Shown here: positions 7,603 through 15,650 of the stretch, in pieces
How positions within the stretch are numbered: position 1 is the first letter of the stretch
Layout of the letters: every line of letters begins with the position of its first letter
Assembly: GCF_016908565.1 (NCBI RefSeq)
Contig: NZ_JAFBED010000006.1
Span: 248,001-312,000, forward strand
Length of the DNA: 64,000 bases
Direction: 5' to 3'
Source of the DNA: Sutcliffiella tianshenii
GTDB taxonomy: Bacteria > Bacillota > Bacilli > Bacillales > Bacillaceae_I
Made by a program: the position numbers and the translations under genes
The notes under the pieces: model-generated
What the model saw: the letters and a program-made list of their open reading frames with translations, nothing else
Told to the model about the DNA's origin: nothing
Databases searched by the model: none

Positions 7603-8523
7603 TCAATCACGGTGTGTATCATATTGCGACTGCTTCAGAAAGGATTTTAATTTTTCCATTTCACTTTCGGTCAATGGAGGGTATTCCATGGCGGAAATGT
7701 TTGCCCTAAGCTGATCCACCGAGCTCGCACCTGGGATGACGGCTGCCACTGACGGGTGTGCCAGGCAATAATGAAGTGCGACTGATTGCAGTGGACGGTC
7801 CTGAATAGAGTCCTGGAGTTTTCCAATCAATTCCACCAGCTCGTCATAAGAATAGTCCAGATAACCTTTATCTTTTGCTTTTTCTTTTGCTTTTTCCAGC
7901 CCGCTGTTGGAAAGCAGCCCTTTAGCAAGCGGTCCCCTTGCAACGACACTGACATTGTAGGCATGAAGGTAATCAAGGTATTCCTCGGGTCTTGTATCAA
8001 GCATGGAATATTGCATCATTACGGAAACGATTGCAGAGGATTCTGTAAAACGCTTGATGACATTCGGACGAATGGAAGAGATTCCGTATTCACGGATATA
8101 GCCTTCCTTCTTCAATTCCTCGAATGCTTCAATCGATTCTTCTGCCGGGTCCTCGATGGTACCTCCGTGCAGTTGATAAAGATCGATATAATCGGTTTGT
8201 AATCTTTTCAGGCTATCCTTCACTCCGGATTTGATGTGTTCCTTTGAAGGATCCCACTCCCAGCCTTCTTTTCCGGGCGTCCATCTGTTACCGACTTTGG
8301 TGGCAAGGATAACCTTGTCACGCTGCCCCTTCAAGGCATGTCCGACGATTTCTTCGTTAGTCCCAAATTCATAGAGGTCAGCGGTATCCAAGTAGTTGAT
8401 TCCATGGTCAAGTGCTTCTTTTATTATATCCCCAGCCTTTTTTCCATCGGTGCCAAGCGACATGCAGCCCAGCCCCATTTTGCTGACTAAAAGATCTGAT
8501 TTCCCCAGCCTGTTTTTCTCCAT
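7603..8523 (-). CDS. yqkF: Aldo/keto reductase (YqkF-like)
   Basis: The product is a 306-residue aldo/keto reductase using NADPH. The catalytic tetrad is visible as D in NYLDTADLYEFG with the Tyr of that motif, K in ILATKVG, and H in DLYQLHGG. The C-terminal AAVIPGASS motif binds the NADP phosphate. Its location between yqkE and nudF matches B. subtilis yqkF. AAGGAGAG on the minus strand lies 9 bases before the ATG at 8523; the longer in-frame start at 8553 has no such site. Confidence 0.9.
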   Translation of the reverse strand: MEKNRLGKSDLLVSKMGLGCMSLGTDGKKAGDIIKEALDHGINYLDTADLYEFGTNEEIVGHALKGQRDKVILATKVGNRWTPGKEGWEWDPSKEHIKSGVKDSLKRLQTDYIDLYQLHGGTIEDPAEESIEAFEELKKEGYIREYGISSIRPNVIKRFTESSAIVSVMMQYSMLDTRPEEYLDYLHAYNVSVVARGPLAKGLLSNSGLEKAKEKAKDKGYLDYSYDELVELIGKLQDSIQDRPLQSVALHYCLAHPSVAAVIPGASSVDQLRANISAMEYPPLTESEMEKLKSFLKQSQYDTHRD

Positions 8524-8572
8524 TAATATATTCTCTCCTTTATCAAGAATCATTTGTTATTAGTAGTGTAAC

Positions 8573-8603
8573 GAAAAAAGAAGACCCCCGGCAAACGGGA
8601 GCC
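8573..8603 (-). terminator. Terminator after mciZ
   Basis: On the minus strand GGCTCCCG pairs with CGGGGGTC (two G-T pairs) over a 5-base loop, followed by TTCTTTTTT. It begins right after the mciZ stop codon. Confidence 0.7.
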
Positions 8604-8604
8604 C

Positions 8605-8745
8605 TCATTTAGCATTATTTTCTTTAAGGTGAAGAATCCATTCCGCAACCGTATCATGCTTTTTTGCATATTCCTTCAGCTTGGAACGGATTTCCCAGGC
8701 CTTCCCGACCAGGATGATACTGTTAGGACGTACATAAATCTGCAA
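8605..8745 (-). CDS. mciZ: MciZ, mother-cell inhibitor of FtsZ
   Basis: A 46-residue frame on the minus strand starts at TTG (8745) behind a perfect AGGAGGT site. Its central block ILVGKAWEIRSKLKEY closely matches B. subtilis MciZ (VLVGKAWEIRAKLKEY), the peptide that caps FtsZ filaments and blocks Z-ring formation in the mother cell during sporulation. The tail, DTVAEWILHLKENNAK, is longer than in the 40-residue B. subtilis peptide. A candidate sigma-E promoter lies upstream and a terminator downstream. The gene sits between yqkF and nudF, divergent from nudF. It is short enough to be missed by automatic gene calling. Confidence 0.9.
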   Translation of the reverse strand: MQIYVRPNSIILVGKAWEIRSKLKEYAKKHDTVAEWILHLKENNAK

Positions 8746-8763
8746 GTTTGTAACCTCCTAATC

Positions 8764-8796
8764 GTTGTATGGTAGAATGTATGAATAAATAATGAC
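8764..8796 (-). promoter_or_regulatory. Candidate sigma-E promoter of mciZ
   Basis: On the minus strand CATACAAC (8771-8764) resembles the sigma-E -10 CATACANT, and GTCATTATT (8796-8788) resembles its -35 element. The spacing is one or two bases longer than typical. Mother-cell expression is known for B. subtilis mciZ. Confidence 0.4.
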
Positions 8797-8820
8797 AATC
8801 AGAACAAGGAGCGTTTTACT

Positions 8821-9372
8821 ATGGATCATTTAAAGGAAACGACTATAAAAAAAGAGAAATTGTTTTCGGGAAGAATCATTGATTTGTATCTGGAAGAGGT
8901 TCGCTTGCCGAATGGGAATACGAGCAGCCGTGAAATCATCAAGCATCCTGGTGCAGTGGCTGTGATCGCCATTACTGAGAAAAATAAAATAGTCATGGTG
9001 CGTCAGTTCCGCAAGGCGATGGAAAAGGTATTAGTGGAGATACCGGCAGGAAAGCTTGAAAAAGGGGAGGAACCGGCCACGACCGCGAAACGTGAGCTTG
9101 AGGAGGAAACGGGTTATACGTGTGATTCCCTGAAACCACTGATCTCCTTTTATACATCACCAGGGTTTGCAGATGAACTGGTACATCTGTTTGTAGCAAA
9201 TGGTTTGAGAAAGGATACAGTGGATCATCATCTTGATGAGGATGAGTTTGTCGATTTGCTGGAGATCACCTTGGAGGAAGCCCAGCGGATGGTAGAGAAC
9301 CAGGAAATCTACGATGCCAAGACGGCCTATGCCGTTCAGTATCTACAGCTGCAAGCCATGATGCGAAAGTAG
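8821..9372 (+). CDS. nudF: ADP-ribose pyrophosphatase, Nudix family
   Basis: The 183-residue protein has a complete Nudix box, G58-x5-E-x7-R-E-L-x-E-E-x-G, seen as GKLEKGEEP followed by AKRELEEETGY. The downstream proline-containing segment SFYTSPGFADE is typical of ADP-ribose pyrophosphatases, which cleave ADP-ribose to AMP and ribose 5-phosphate. AAGGAG precedes the ATG. The next gene (yqxK) starts 8 bases after the stop, so they are co-transcribed, as in B. subtilis. Confidence 0.93.
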   Translation: MDHLKETTIKKEKLFSGRIIDLYLEEVRLPNGNTSSREIIKHPGAVAVIAITEKNKIVMVRQFRKAMEKVLVEIPAGKLEKGEEPATTAKRELEEETGYTCDSLKPLISFYTSPGFADELVHLFVANGLRKDTVDHHLDEDEFVDLLEITLEEAQRMVENQEIYDAKTAYAVQYLQLQAMMRK

Positions 9373-9380
9373 GAGGGTAT

Positions 9381-10550
9381 ATGCAGGACTATTTTGCAGA
9401 TTTACATATTCATTTGGGATCCACAGTGAGTGGCAACCCAGTAAAAATTACTGCATCCAGAAAAATGACCATCGAGGCGGTAATCGAAGAGGCAAGGCTC
9501 CGTAAAGGATTGGATATGATCGGGGTCATCGACTGCCACGTCCCGGAGGTTCTGGTGCAGCTTGGGAATTGGGTGAAGGATGGATTGGCCCTTGAAAAAC
9601 CCGATGGTGGGATCCAGTTTGGTGAGACTACGCTGATTCTCGGGACAGAACTTGAGGTCCATGATGAAAATTGTCAGGGACTCATTCACGTATTATGCTA
9701 TTTACCAACCCGTGAAACGATGATCGAATTCTCGCGTTGGCTTAGTGAACGCCTGAAAAATATCACCCTTTCCACCCAACGCGTATATGAAAATGCAGTG
9801 GTGATCCAGGAAAAAGTGCGGGACTTGGGTGGACTCTTCATTCCTGCACATGTATTTACCCCTTTTAAAAGCCTTTATGGCAAAGGAGTTGAACGCAGCC
9901 TGAAGGAAGTGTTCGATCCCGGACTCATTGATGCGGTGGAGCTCGGATTGAGTGCAAATACCCTAATGGCGAGCGCATTGTCTGAACTGGATCGTTATTT
10001 ATTTGTCTCCAATTCCGATGCCCATTCTGTCGGGAAAATCGCCCGGGAGTATCAGAAAATCAGGCTGATGGAACCGTCGTTTATAGAATTGAAGGCTGCT
10101 CTATCCGAAAGTGATGGTAGAGGGATATCAGCCAATTATGGACTCGATCCCCATCTTGGAAAATACTATCGGACTGCCTGTGAAAATTGTTTGCGTGTGG
10201 TGGAAGGCGTGGGTACAGTGGAAGGAAATTGTCCTGATTGCGGCCATGCGCGTATGACCAAGGGCGTTTCTGTACGAATAGAAGAAATTCGTGATCAAGC
10301 ACAATCCATTAGGAAAAGGCCTCCATACATCCACCAGGTCCCATTGGACTTCATACCTGGACTTGGTCCGAAAACGATGCTTAAGCTGCGTGGTGTGTTT
10401 GGATCGGAAATGAAGATTTTGCACGATGCCACGTTTGAAGAGCTTTCAGAAGTTGTCGGGGAAAAAGTCGCTCGATTGATAGTGAAGGCAAGAAATGGGG
10501 AATTGAATTTCCATAGCGGCGGCGGTGGCAGGTTTGGCCGTGTGAAATGA
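9381..10550 (+). CDS. yqxK: Endonuclease Q-type DNA repair protein YqxK
   Basis: The 389-residue protein has an N-terminal PHP phosphoesterase domain with metal-binding DLHIHLG near residues 7-13, a second histidine at VIDCH, and NSDAHS near 212-217. A zinc ribbon follows near 265-290 (CENC, CPDC). A helix-hairpin-helix segment, IPGLGPKTMLKL, lies near 325-336. This is the architecture of EndoQ, which cuts 5' to deaminated bases such as uracil and hypoxanthine; YqxK-type proteins of some Bacillus species have that activity. A Gly-rich tail ends the protein. It is co-transcribed with nudF. Confidence 0.85.
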   Translation: MQDYFADLHIHLGSTVSGNPVKITASRKMTIEAVIEEARLRKGLDMIGVIDCHVPEVLVQLGNWVKDGLALEKPDGGIQFGETTLILGTELEVHDENCQGLIHVLCYLPTRETMIEFSRWLSERLKNITLSTQRVYENAVVIQEKVRDLGGLFIPAHVFTPFKSLYGKGVERSLKEVFDPGLIDAVELGLSANTLMASALSELDRYLFVSNSDAHSVGKIAREYQKIRLMEPSFIELKAALSESDGRGISANYGLDPHLGKYYRTACENCLRVVEGVGTVEGNCPDCGHARMTKGVSVRIEEIRDQAQSIRKRPPYIHQVPLDFIPGLGPKTMLKLRGVFGSEMKILHDATFEELSEVVGEKVARLIVKARNGELNFHSGGGGRFGRVK

Positions 10551-10562
10551 ATAAAGTTAGAG

Positions 10563-10593
10563 GTCGGCGGTACTTTTGAACGCCGGCTTTTTT
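10563..10593 (+). terminator. Terminator after yqxK
   Basis: GTCGGCG pairs with CGCCGGC over an 11-base loop and is followed by six T residues. Confidence 0.8.
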
Positions 10594-10683
10594 GTAGTTT
10601 TCATCCAAAACTTTTATACGTCCGAGTCATACTTCCTGTCCTCTTTCATACAATCTAGTAAGAGAGTGATAGGAGGAACTAGG

Positions 10684-11325
10684 ATGAAAAAACAGTCGCG
10701 CTTTTCCAATATACTAGGGCATTTAAAAGAACACTCCTCTTTATACTTGTTTACAGTCGTGCTTTTTTTTATGGGAGTGATATTCGGGGCCATTGTCGTC
10801 AACAGCATGAATTTTACGCAAAAGCAGGACCTGCTGGTTTACTTGAACCGCTTTTTCGGACAAGTCGCAGAAGGACAGTTTGCAAGTGCGAAGGATATAT
10901 TCTTTCAGAGCTATTTTCATAATGTGAAATACGTATTGTTGATGTGGGTGTTAGGGATTTCCATCATAGGATTGCCGGTCATTTTGATATTATTGTTCTT
11001 AAAAGGGGTAGTAGTGGGATTTACGGTCGGCTTTTTGGTGAACCAATTAAGCTGGGAGGGCTTTTTGCTTTCCTTCGTATCGATTCTGCCGCAGAACATG
11101 ATTGCCATCCCGGCGTACATCATCATCGGGACTTTGTCTGTGGCCTTTTCATTAAAAATGATTCGCCAGCAGTTCGTAAAAAGAATACAGGAGCCATTTT
11201 TTCAGCAATTCTTAAGATACAGCCTCGCGATGGGATGCATCTGCCTGTTGCTCATCCCGGCATCGTTCATAGAAGCAGTTGCTTCCCCGGTATTTATGAA
11301 ATCTGTCATCTCTATGTTAAAGTAA
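10684..11325 (+). CDS. spoIIM: Stage II sporulation protein M
   Basis: The 213-residue protein matches SpoIIM in length, hydrophobicity and position between yqxK and fur. SpoIIM works with SpoIID and SpoIIP in the mother-cell membrane to remove septal peptidoglycan and drive engulfment. Four or five membrane segments are visible (about 21-41, 82-110, 115-140, 143-160, 180-200), including the conserved NMxAxxA-like segment. The start at 10684 has GGAGGAAC 5 bases upstream; the frame extends to 10576 without a ribosome binding site. In B. subtilis the gene is sigma-E dependent. Confidence 0.92.
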   Translation: MKKQSRFSNILGHLKEHSSLYLFTVVLFFMGVIFGAIVVNSMNFTQKQDLLVYLNRFFGQVAEGQFASAKDIFFQSYFHNVKYVLLMWVLGISIIGLPVILILLFLKGVVVGFTVGFLVNQLSWEGFLLSFVSILPQNMIAIPAYIIIGTLSVAFSLKMIRQQFVKRIQEPFFQQFLRYSLAMGCICLLLIPASFIEAVASPVFMKSVISMLK

Positions 11326-11356
11326 TTGTTATATAAAAATTACTATTATGTGTTAT

Positions 11357-11371
11357 TTGTAATAATTATAT
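11357..11371. promoter_or_regulatory. PerR-type box in front of fur
   Basis: TTGTAATAATTATAT matches the PerR-box consensus at 12 of 14 specified positions and ends 5 bases before the -35 element of the fur promoter. B. subtilis fur is known to be controlled by PerR. Confidence 0.55.
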
Positions 11372-11376
11372 TTTCT

Positions 11377-11405
11377 TTGACAGTTCTCTCCCTATTCGAT
11401 AAAAT
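11377..11405 (+). promoter_or_regulatory. Sigma-A promoter of fur
   Basis: A consensus -35 TTGACA is followed after exactly 17 bases by TAAAAT, and the ATG of fur lies 30 bases further on. Confidence 0.8.
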
Positions 11406-11435
11406 AAAATGGTATAGCGAGGGAGGGAACAAGTT

Positions 11436-11891
11436 ATGGAAGACAGAATCGAACGGATTAAAACGCAGCTACATTCCGCGAGCTATAAGCTAACTCCTCA
11501 ACGGGAATCAACTGTCCGTGTATTATTGGAGCATGAAGAGGATCATTTAAGTGCGGAAGATGTATACCTCCTCGTAAAAGAAAAGTCCCCTGAAATCGGA
11601 CTTGCTACCGTTTATCGAACTTTAGAGCTTCTTACAGAATTGAAAATAGTGGATAAAATAAATTTTGGCGATGGCGTGTCCCGATATGACTTGAGACAAG
11701 AGGGAGCAAAGCATTTCCATCATCATCTAGTTTGTATAGAGTGTGGCGCAGTGGATGAAATCCAGGATGACCTATTGGAAGATGTGGAAGCAATCGTAGA
11801 GCGTGATTGGAAATTCAAAATCAAGGATCACCGCCTTACATTCCACGGAATCTGCCACCGCTGCCAAGATCCCGATAATCCAGAAGAATAA
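11436..11891 (+). CDS. fur: Ferric uptake regulator Fur
   Basis: The 151-residue protein has an N-terminal winged helix (about 1-85, recognition region GLATVYRTLELL), then the Fur metal-binding dimerisation domain with the histidine cluster KHFHHHLVC near residues 90-98. The structural zinc cysteines are C98/C101 (CIEC) and C140/C143 (CHRC). Fur represses siderophore and iron-uptake genes when iron is sufficient. Gene order spoIIM-fur-yqzK-xerD agrees with B. subtilis, which separates this from PerR and Zur. GAGGGAGGG precedes the ATG, a sigma-A promoter and a PerR-type box lie upstream, and a strong terminator follows. Confidence 0.93.
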   Translation: MEDRIERIKTQLHSASYKLTPQRESTVRVLLEHEEDHLSAEDVYLLVKEKSPEIGLATVYRTLELLTELKIVDKINFGDGVSRYDLRQEGAKHFHHHLVCIECGAVDEIQDDLLEDVEAIVERDWKFKIKDHRLTFHGICHRCQDPDNPEE

Positions 11892-11910
11892 AACCGGCAT
11901 ACATAATTGA

Positions 11911-11944
11911 AATGTCCCAAGGCTATGGCTTTGGGGCATTTTTG
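11911..11944 (+). terminator. Terminator after fur
   Basis: A 13-bp stem, AATGTCCCAAGGC with GCTTTGGGGCATT, with a 4-base loop and a short T tail. Confidence 0.85.
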
Positions 11945-11988
11945 ATTCTAAAGATATTTAAGAATTGGTATATTCTATATCGTCGTCA

Positions 11989-12173
11989 GCTGTTGATTGG
12001 AGCGCAAGTCGGAGACTCCTCGAAAATGCGAGCATTTTCTTCGTGCGATGTATCGCTGCCGCAGCATTCCTTGTCCTGCGGGAGAAGCGGAGTAAGGGAG
12101 ACCCCGCAGGCTCAAGCCGAGGAGGCTCCATACCCGCCCGCGTGTCGCTGCGACTTGTGCGGAAATCAACAGC
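11989..12173 (+). repeat. Dispersed Bacillaceae palindromic repeat, copy 1 (long variant)
   Basis: The ends GCTGTTGATT and AATCAACAGC are perfect 10-bp inverted repeats. The core contains GGAGACCCCGCAGG and GCCGAGGAGGCTC, found in five other copies in this window. This copy carries an extra 57 bp (12021-12077) inside the left half, including an 8-bp perfect stem GAAAATGC/GCATTTTC. The reading frames across it are incidental. Confidence 0.85.
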
Positions 12174-12296
12174 GGATTTAAAAGTGCAAATTTATTCTAC
12201 AACCTCCCAAAACCATGTATAAAAGCCTGATAAATTGTCATACCTTCTAATAAGACAAGTTATTCGGAAAAATTGCAGGTTGGAGGTTCGTAATAC

Positions 12297-12524
12297 ATGA
12301 AGAATATAATGGAAACATGCTATAATACATTTAAAGTATTTATATTATTTACCGGCTGCACGGTGCTATTTTACTATGGCATCATGTGGGTCAATCAGGA
12401 ATATCAGAATTACCACCGCTATGACGAGCCGGAGGGGGCTGCGGTGAAAGTGACAAAAATGATAGAGGAGAAGGATGAGAGCTGGATACAGCGTTTATTG
12501 TTTTTCTATCATTACGGGGAGTAG
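12297..12524 (+). CDS. yqzK: YqzK-like DUF4227 small membrane protein
   Basis: The 75-residue protein has one hydrophobic segment at about residues 11-29 followed by a charged soluble part. Its place between fur and xerD, and its size, match YqzK (DUF4227) of Bacillus, whose function is not known. TTGGAGGTT lies 9 bases before the ATG. The GTG start of xerD lies 6 bases after its stop, so the two are probably transcribed together. Confidence 0.82.
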   Translation: MKNIMETCYNTFKVFILFTGCTVLFYYGIMWVNQEYQNYHRYDEPEGAAVKVTKMIEEKDESWIQRLLFFYHYGE

Positions 12525-12530
12525 AGTGGC

Positions 12531-13421
12531 GTGCAGGATCATTTAAAGGATTTTATGCATTATTTGGTAGTGGAGAAGGGTTTGGCAGATAATACGATTG
12601 TGTCCTATGAACGTGACTTGAAAGCATATATTCTATATATCAGCAAGGTGGAGGAGGTCGCAACACTCGATCATGTGACTCGGGCGACCATAGTCCAATT
12701 TTTAAAGTTCCTACATGAAAAAGGAAAGTCTTCAAAAACCATATCGAGGCATATTGCTTCAATACGCTCTTTTCACCAATTTTTGTTGCGGGAAAAAGTG
12801 ACAACACAGGATCCGACTGTACATATCGACCGTCCCAAGACGGAGCAAAAGCTGCCACAGGTCTTATCGGTTGATGAGGTGCAGGCCCTTTTGGATTCAC
12901 CAGATTCAAGTAAGGAAATCGGAATCAGGGATAAAGCGATGCTTGAGCTGTTGTATGCAACGGGTATGCGTGTGTCGGAGCTGATTTCCCTTAATCTGAG
13001 TGATGTCCATTTAACGATGGGATTTGTCAGATGTATCGGGAAAGGGAACAAAGAACGGATCATTCCCCTTGGAAAATTAGCACAACAGGCGGTCCATACT
13101 TATATAGAAGAAAGTAGAAGCCGACTGAAAAAGAAAAAGAGCACAGAAGCATTATTTTTGAATCATCATGGAAACAGGTTGACAAGGCAAGGATACTGGA
13201 AAATCCTCAAAAAGCTCTCCAAAGAGGCGGGAATCGAGAAGGATCTTACCCCTCATACATTGAGGCATTCCTTTGCAACACATCTTTTGGAAAATGGGGC
13301 AGATCTCAGGGCGGTCCAGGAGATGCTCGGTCATGCGGATATTTCCACAACACAGATTTATACACACGTTACAAAGACTCGAATGAAGGATGTCTACAGC
13401 ATGTATCATCCAAGAGCATAA
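12531..13421 (+). CDS. xerD: Tyrosine recombinase XerD
   Basis: The 296-residue protein is a tyrosine recombinase with an N-terminal SAM-like DNA-binding domain (about 1-90) and a catalytic domain with the full set R147 (ATGMRVSEL), H242 and R245 ([11 protein letters not shown]), H268 (LGHADI) and nucleophile Y277 (IYTHV). Length and neighbours (yqzK upstream, deoB downstream) identify it as XerD (RipX), which with XerC resolves chromosome dimers at dif. The start is GTG with GGGGAG upstream. Confidence 0.95.
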   Translation: MQDHLKDFMHYLVVEKGLADNTIVSYERDLKAYILYISKVEEVATLDHVTRATIVQFLKFLHEKGKSSKTISRHIASIRSFHQFLLREKVTTQDPTVHIDRPKTEQKLPQVLSVDEVQALLDSPDSSKEIGIRDKAMLELLYATGMRVSELISLNLSDVHLTMGFVRCIGKGNKERIIPLGKLAQQAVHTYIEESRSRLKKKKSTEALFLNHHGNRLTRQGYWKILKKLSKEAGIEKDLTPHTLRHSFATHLLENGADLRAVQEMLGHADISTTQIYTHVTKTRMKDVYSMYHPRA

Positions 13422-13422
13422 A

Positions 13423-13450
13423 GGCTGGTTGTCAGAACAGTCTTTTTTTT
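13423..13450 (+). terminator. Terminator after xerD
   Basis: GGCTGGTT pairs with AACAGTC (one bulge and a G-T pair), followed by eight T residues directly after the xerD stop codon. Confidence 0.65.
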
Positions 13451-13468
13451 ATTTTTTGATTGCAAGAC

Positions 13469-13482
13469 TGAAAGCGCTTGTT
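13469..13482. promoter_or_regulatory. Possible cre (CcpA) site upstream of deoB
   Basis: TGAAAGCGCTTGTT resembles the catabolite response element core TGNAANCGNWNNCW with one core mismatch. It would place nucleoside salvage under carbon control, but this is a motif match only. Confidence 0.35.
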
Positions 13483-13498
13483 TATACTGAGGAAAGAG

Positions 13499-13512
13499 GT
13501 CAGACTTCTGAC
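13499..13512. promoter_or_regulatory. Palindromic candidate operator upstream of deoB
   Basis: GTCAGA and TCTGAC form a perfect 6-2-6 inverted repeat about 100 bases before the deoB start. The cognate regulator is not identifiable. Confidence 0.4.
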
Positions 13513-13522
13513 AAATCAAGTT

Positions 13523-13565
13523 GGTATTTCTTATGGTTATCCTCTTAAAAAGAGGGGAAAATACC
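13523..13565 (+). promoter_or_regulatory. Structured leader hairpin of deoB
   Basis: GGTATTT (13523) pairs with AAATACC (13559), enclosing an inner hairpin CCTCTT-AAA-AAGAGG. No T tract follows, so it is not an ordinary terminator; it may affect mRNA stability or translation. Confidence 0.4.
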
Positions 13566-13613
13566 TAGGACAAAAAACATGAGTTTGAAATAGCTTTTAT
13601 AGGAGGTTATCAA

Positions 13614-14798
13614 ATGAGTTCTTATACATATAAAAGAGTGTTCCTAGTCGTGATGGACTCTGTTGGAATCGGGGAAGCGCCTGATGCAGAGAAGTTCGGT
13701 GACAAGGGTGCAGATACATTGGGACATATTGCTGAGCGTATGAATGGGCTGAATATGCCAAACATGGCGAAGCTTGGCCTAAGCAATATCGAACAAGTGC
13801 AAGGTGTTGAAAAGGCAGCCAAGCCGCTTGCTTTCTATACGAAGATGGAAGAGGCATCAAGCGGAAAGGATACAATGACTGGTCACTGGGAAATCATGGG
13901 TCTTCGCATCGATACGCCTTTTCAAGTATTCCCTGAAGGATTCCCTGATGAGCTGATTCAGGAGCTTGAAGAGAAGACAGGCAGAAAAGTGATCGGGAAC
14001 ATCCCGGCATCCGGAACGGAAATCCTTGATCAATTAGGAAAAGAGCACATGGATACCGGTGCATTGATCGTTTACACCTCTGCTGATTCTGTACTGCAAA
14101 TTGCAGCACATGAAGGTGTCGTTCCGATCGAGGAGCTGTATGACATTTGTAAAATTGCCCGCGAAATGACACTGGATGAAAAATATATGGTTGGAAGAAT
14201 CATTGCGCGTCCTTTCGAAGGAGAGCCTGATAATTTCAAGCGTACATCCAATCGACATGACTATGCATTAAAGCCTTTCGAGCGTACTGTCATGAACGAA
14301 ATGAAGGACAGCGGCTTTGATGTAATCTCCATCGGTAAGATCTCGGACATCTTTGACGGTGAGGGTGTAACAAAATCCCTTCGCACCGTTTCCAATATGG
14401 ATGGCATGGATAAGCTTATGGATACAGTTGAAATGGACTTCACTGGGCTCAGCTTCTTGAACCTTGTTGACTTTGATGCGGTCTACGGACATAGAAGAGA
14501 TCCGGAAGGCTACGGAAAAGCATTGGAAGAATTCGATGCACGTCTTCCTGAAGTATTATCCAACATGCGTGAGGATGACCTACTGATCATCACAGCGGAC
14601 CACGGAAATGATCCAACCTTCCCTGGTACTGACCATACACGTGAATATGTGCCACTATTGGTGTACACTCCACGAAAAGCAGAAGGAAAAGAATTGGAGA
14701 TCCGAAAGACATTTGCTGATATCGGTGCAACAGTTGCGGATAACTTTAATACAAAAATGCCTAAGCACGGAAAAAGCTTCTTATCAGACTTAAACTAG
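13614..14798 (+). CDS. deoB: Phosphopentomutase
   Basis: The 394-residue protein matches DeoB (Drm), which interconverts ribose 1-phosphate (or deoxyribose 1-phosphate) and the 5-phosphate. It belongs to the alkaline phosphatase superfamily: metal ligands are visible at VVMDSVGIG near residues 13-21, the phosphorylated Thr region [10 protein letters not shown] near 83-92, and the C-terminal ITADHGNDP and [10 protein letters not shown] motifs. AGGAGGT precedes the ATG. It is first in a deoB-punA-pdp operon that degrades nucleosides and feeds sugar phosphates to central metabolism. Its leader carries a possible cre site, a palindrome and a hairpin. Confidence 0.95.
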   Translation: MSSYTYKRVFLVVMDSVGIGEAPDAEKFGDKGADTLGHIAERMNGLNMPNMAKLGLSNIEQVQGVEKAAKPLAFYTKMEEASSGKDTMTGHWEIMGLRIDTPFQVFPEGFPDELIQELEEKTGRKVIGNIPASGTEILDQLGKEHMDTGALIVYTSADSVLQIAAHEGVVPIEELYDICKIAREMTLDEKYMVGRIIARPFEGEPDNFKRTSNRHDYALKPFERTVMNEMKDSGFDVISIGKISDIFDGEGVTKSLRTVSNMDGMDKLMDTVEMDFTGLSFLNLVDFDAVYGHRRDPEGYGKALEEFDARLPEVLSNMREDDLLIITADHGNDPTFPGTDHTREYVPLLVYTPRKAEGKELEIRKTFADIGATVADNFNTKMPKHGKSFLSDLN

Positions 14799-14810
14799 GG
14801 GGAACCTTTC

Positions 14811-15626
14811 ATGAACGTAGCTGCTATCAAACAATCTGCTGATTATATTTCAGCCAAAATCAAGAACCAACCGGTAATCGGACTTATTTTGGGATCAGGA
14901 CTCGGCGTACTAGCGGAAGAAATCCAGAATCCTATCACCATTCCATACGGAGAAATCCCTGAATTCCCGGTATCCACAGTTGAAGGGCATGCAGGTCAAT
15001 TGGTAATCGGAGAGCTTGAAGGAAAAACAGTCATTGCGATGCAAGGTCGCTTCCATTTTTATGAAGGCTATTCCATGGACAAAGTTACATTCCCTGTCCG
15101 TGTCATGAAATACCTTGGTGTGGAAAAGCTGATCGTGACCAACGCTGCTGGCGGAGTGAATGAAAGCTTTGAAGCCGGTGACTTGATGCTATTGACGGAC
15201 CATATCAATAACATGGGCACGAACCCGCTGATCGGACCGAACCTCAATGAGCTTGGGGCGCGCTTCCCGGATATGTCCGAGCCTTATTGCAAGGAATTGC
15301 GTAAGCTTGCAAAGGACGTAGCAGCAGAAATCGGACTTAAGGTACAAGAAGGGGTATACGTAGGAAACACAGGACCTTCCTACGAAACTCCTGCAGAGGT
15401 AAGAATGCTTCGTACATTAGGCGGAGACGCTGTTGGAATGTCCACTGTACCTGAAGTGATCATTGCCCGTCACAGCGGAATGAAAGTGCTTGGCATCTCT
15501 TGCATCTCCAACATGGCAGCAGGAATCCTTGACCAGCCATTAACGCATGATGAAGTGATGGAAACAACGGAAATGGTAAAAGCCAACTTCCTGCAATTCG
15601 TAAAAACAATCATCAAAGGTATGTAA
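14811..15626 (+). CDS. punA: Purine nucleoside phosphorylase
   Basis: The 271-residue protein is a trimeric-type purine nucleoside phosphorylase that releases the base and (deoxy)ribose 1-phosphate from inosine or guanosine. Visible family motifs are LGSGLG (about 28-33), the GHAGQ and QGRFHFYEGY phosphate-site segments, VTNAAGG near 109-115, and the purine-binding region EVIIARHSG. It begins 12 bases after deoB and precedes pdp, so the three are one operon. B. subtilis calls the equivalent gene pupG. Confidence 0.93.
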   Translation: MNVAAIKQSADYISAKIKNQPVIGLILGSGLGVLAEEIQNPITIPYGEIPEFPVSTVEGHAGQLVIGELEGKTVIAMQGRFHFYEGYSMDKVTFPVRVMKYLGVEKLIVTNAAGGVNESFEAGDLMLLTDHINNMGTNPLIGPNLNELGARFPDMSEPYCKELRKLAKDVAAEIGLKVQEGVYVGNTGPSYETPAEVRMLRTLGGDAVGMSTVPEVIIARHSGMKVLGISCISNMAAGILDQPLTHDEVMETTEMVKANFLQFVKTIIKGM

Positions 15627-15650
15627 TTCTAAAATAGAGGTGTTTTTGAG

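Noticed and set aside
11912-12222. Two plus-strand frames of 85-89 codons
   Set aside because: They run through repeat copy 1 and have no ribosome binding site.
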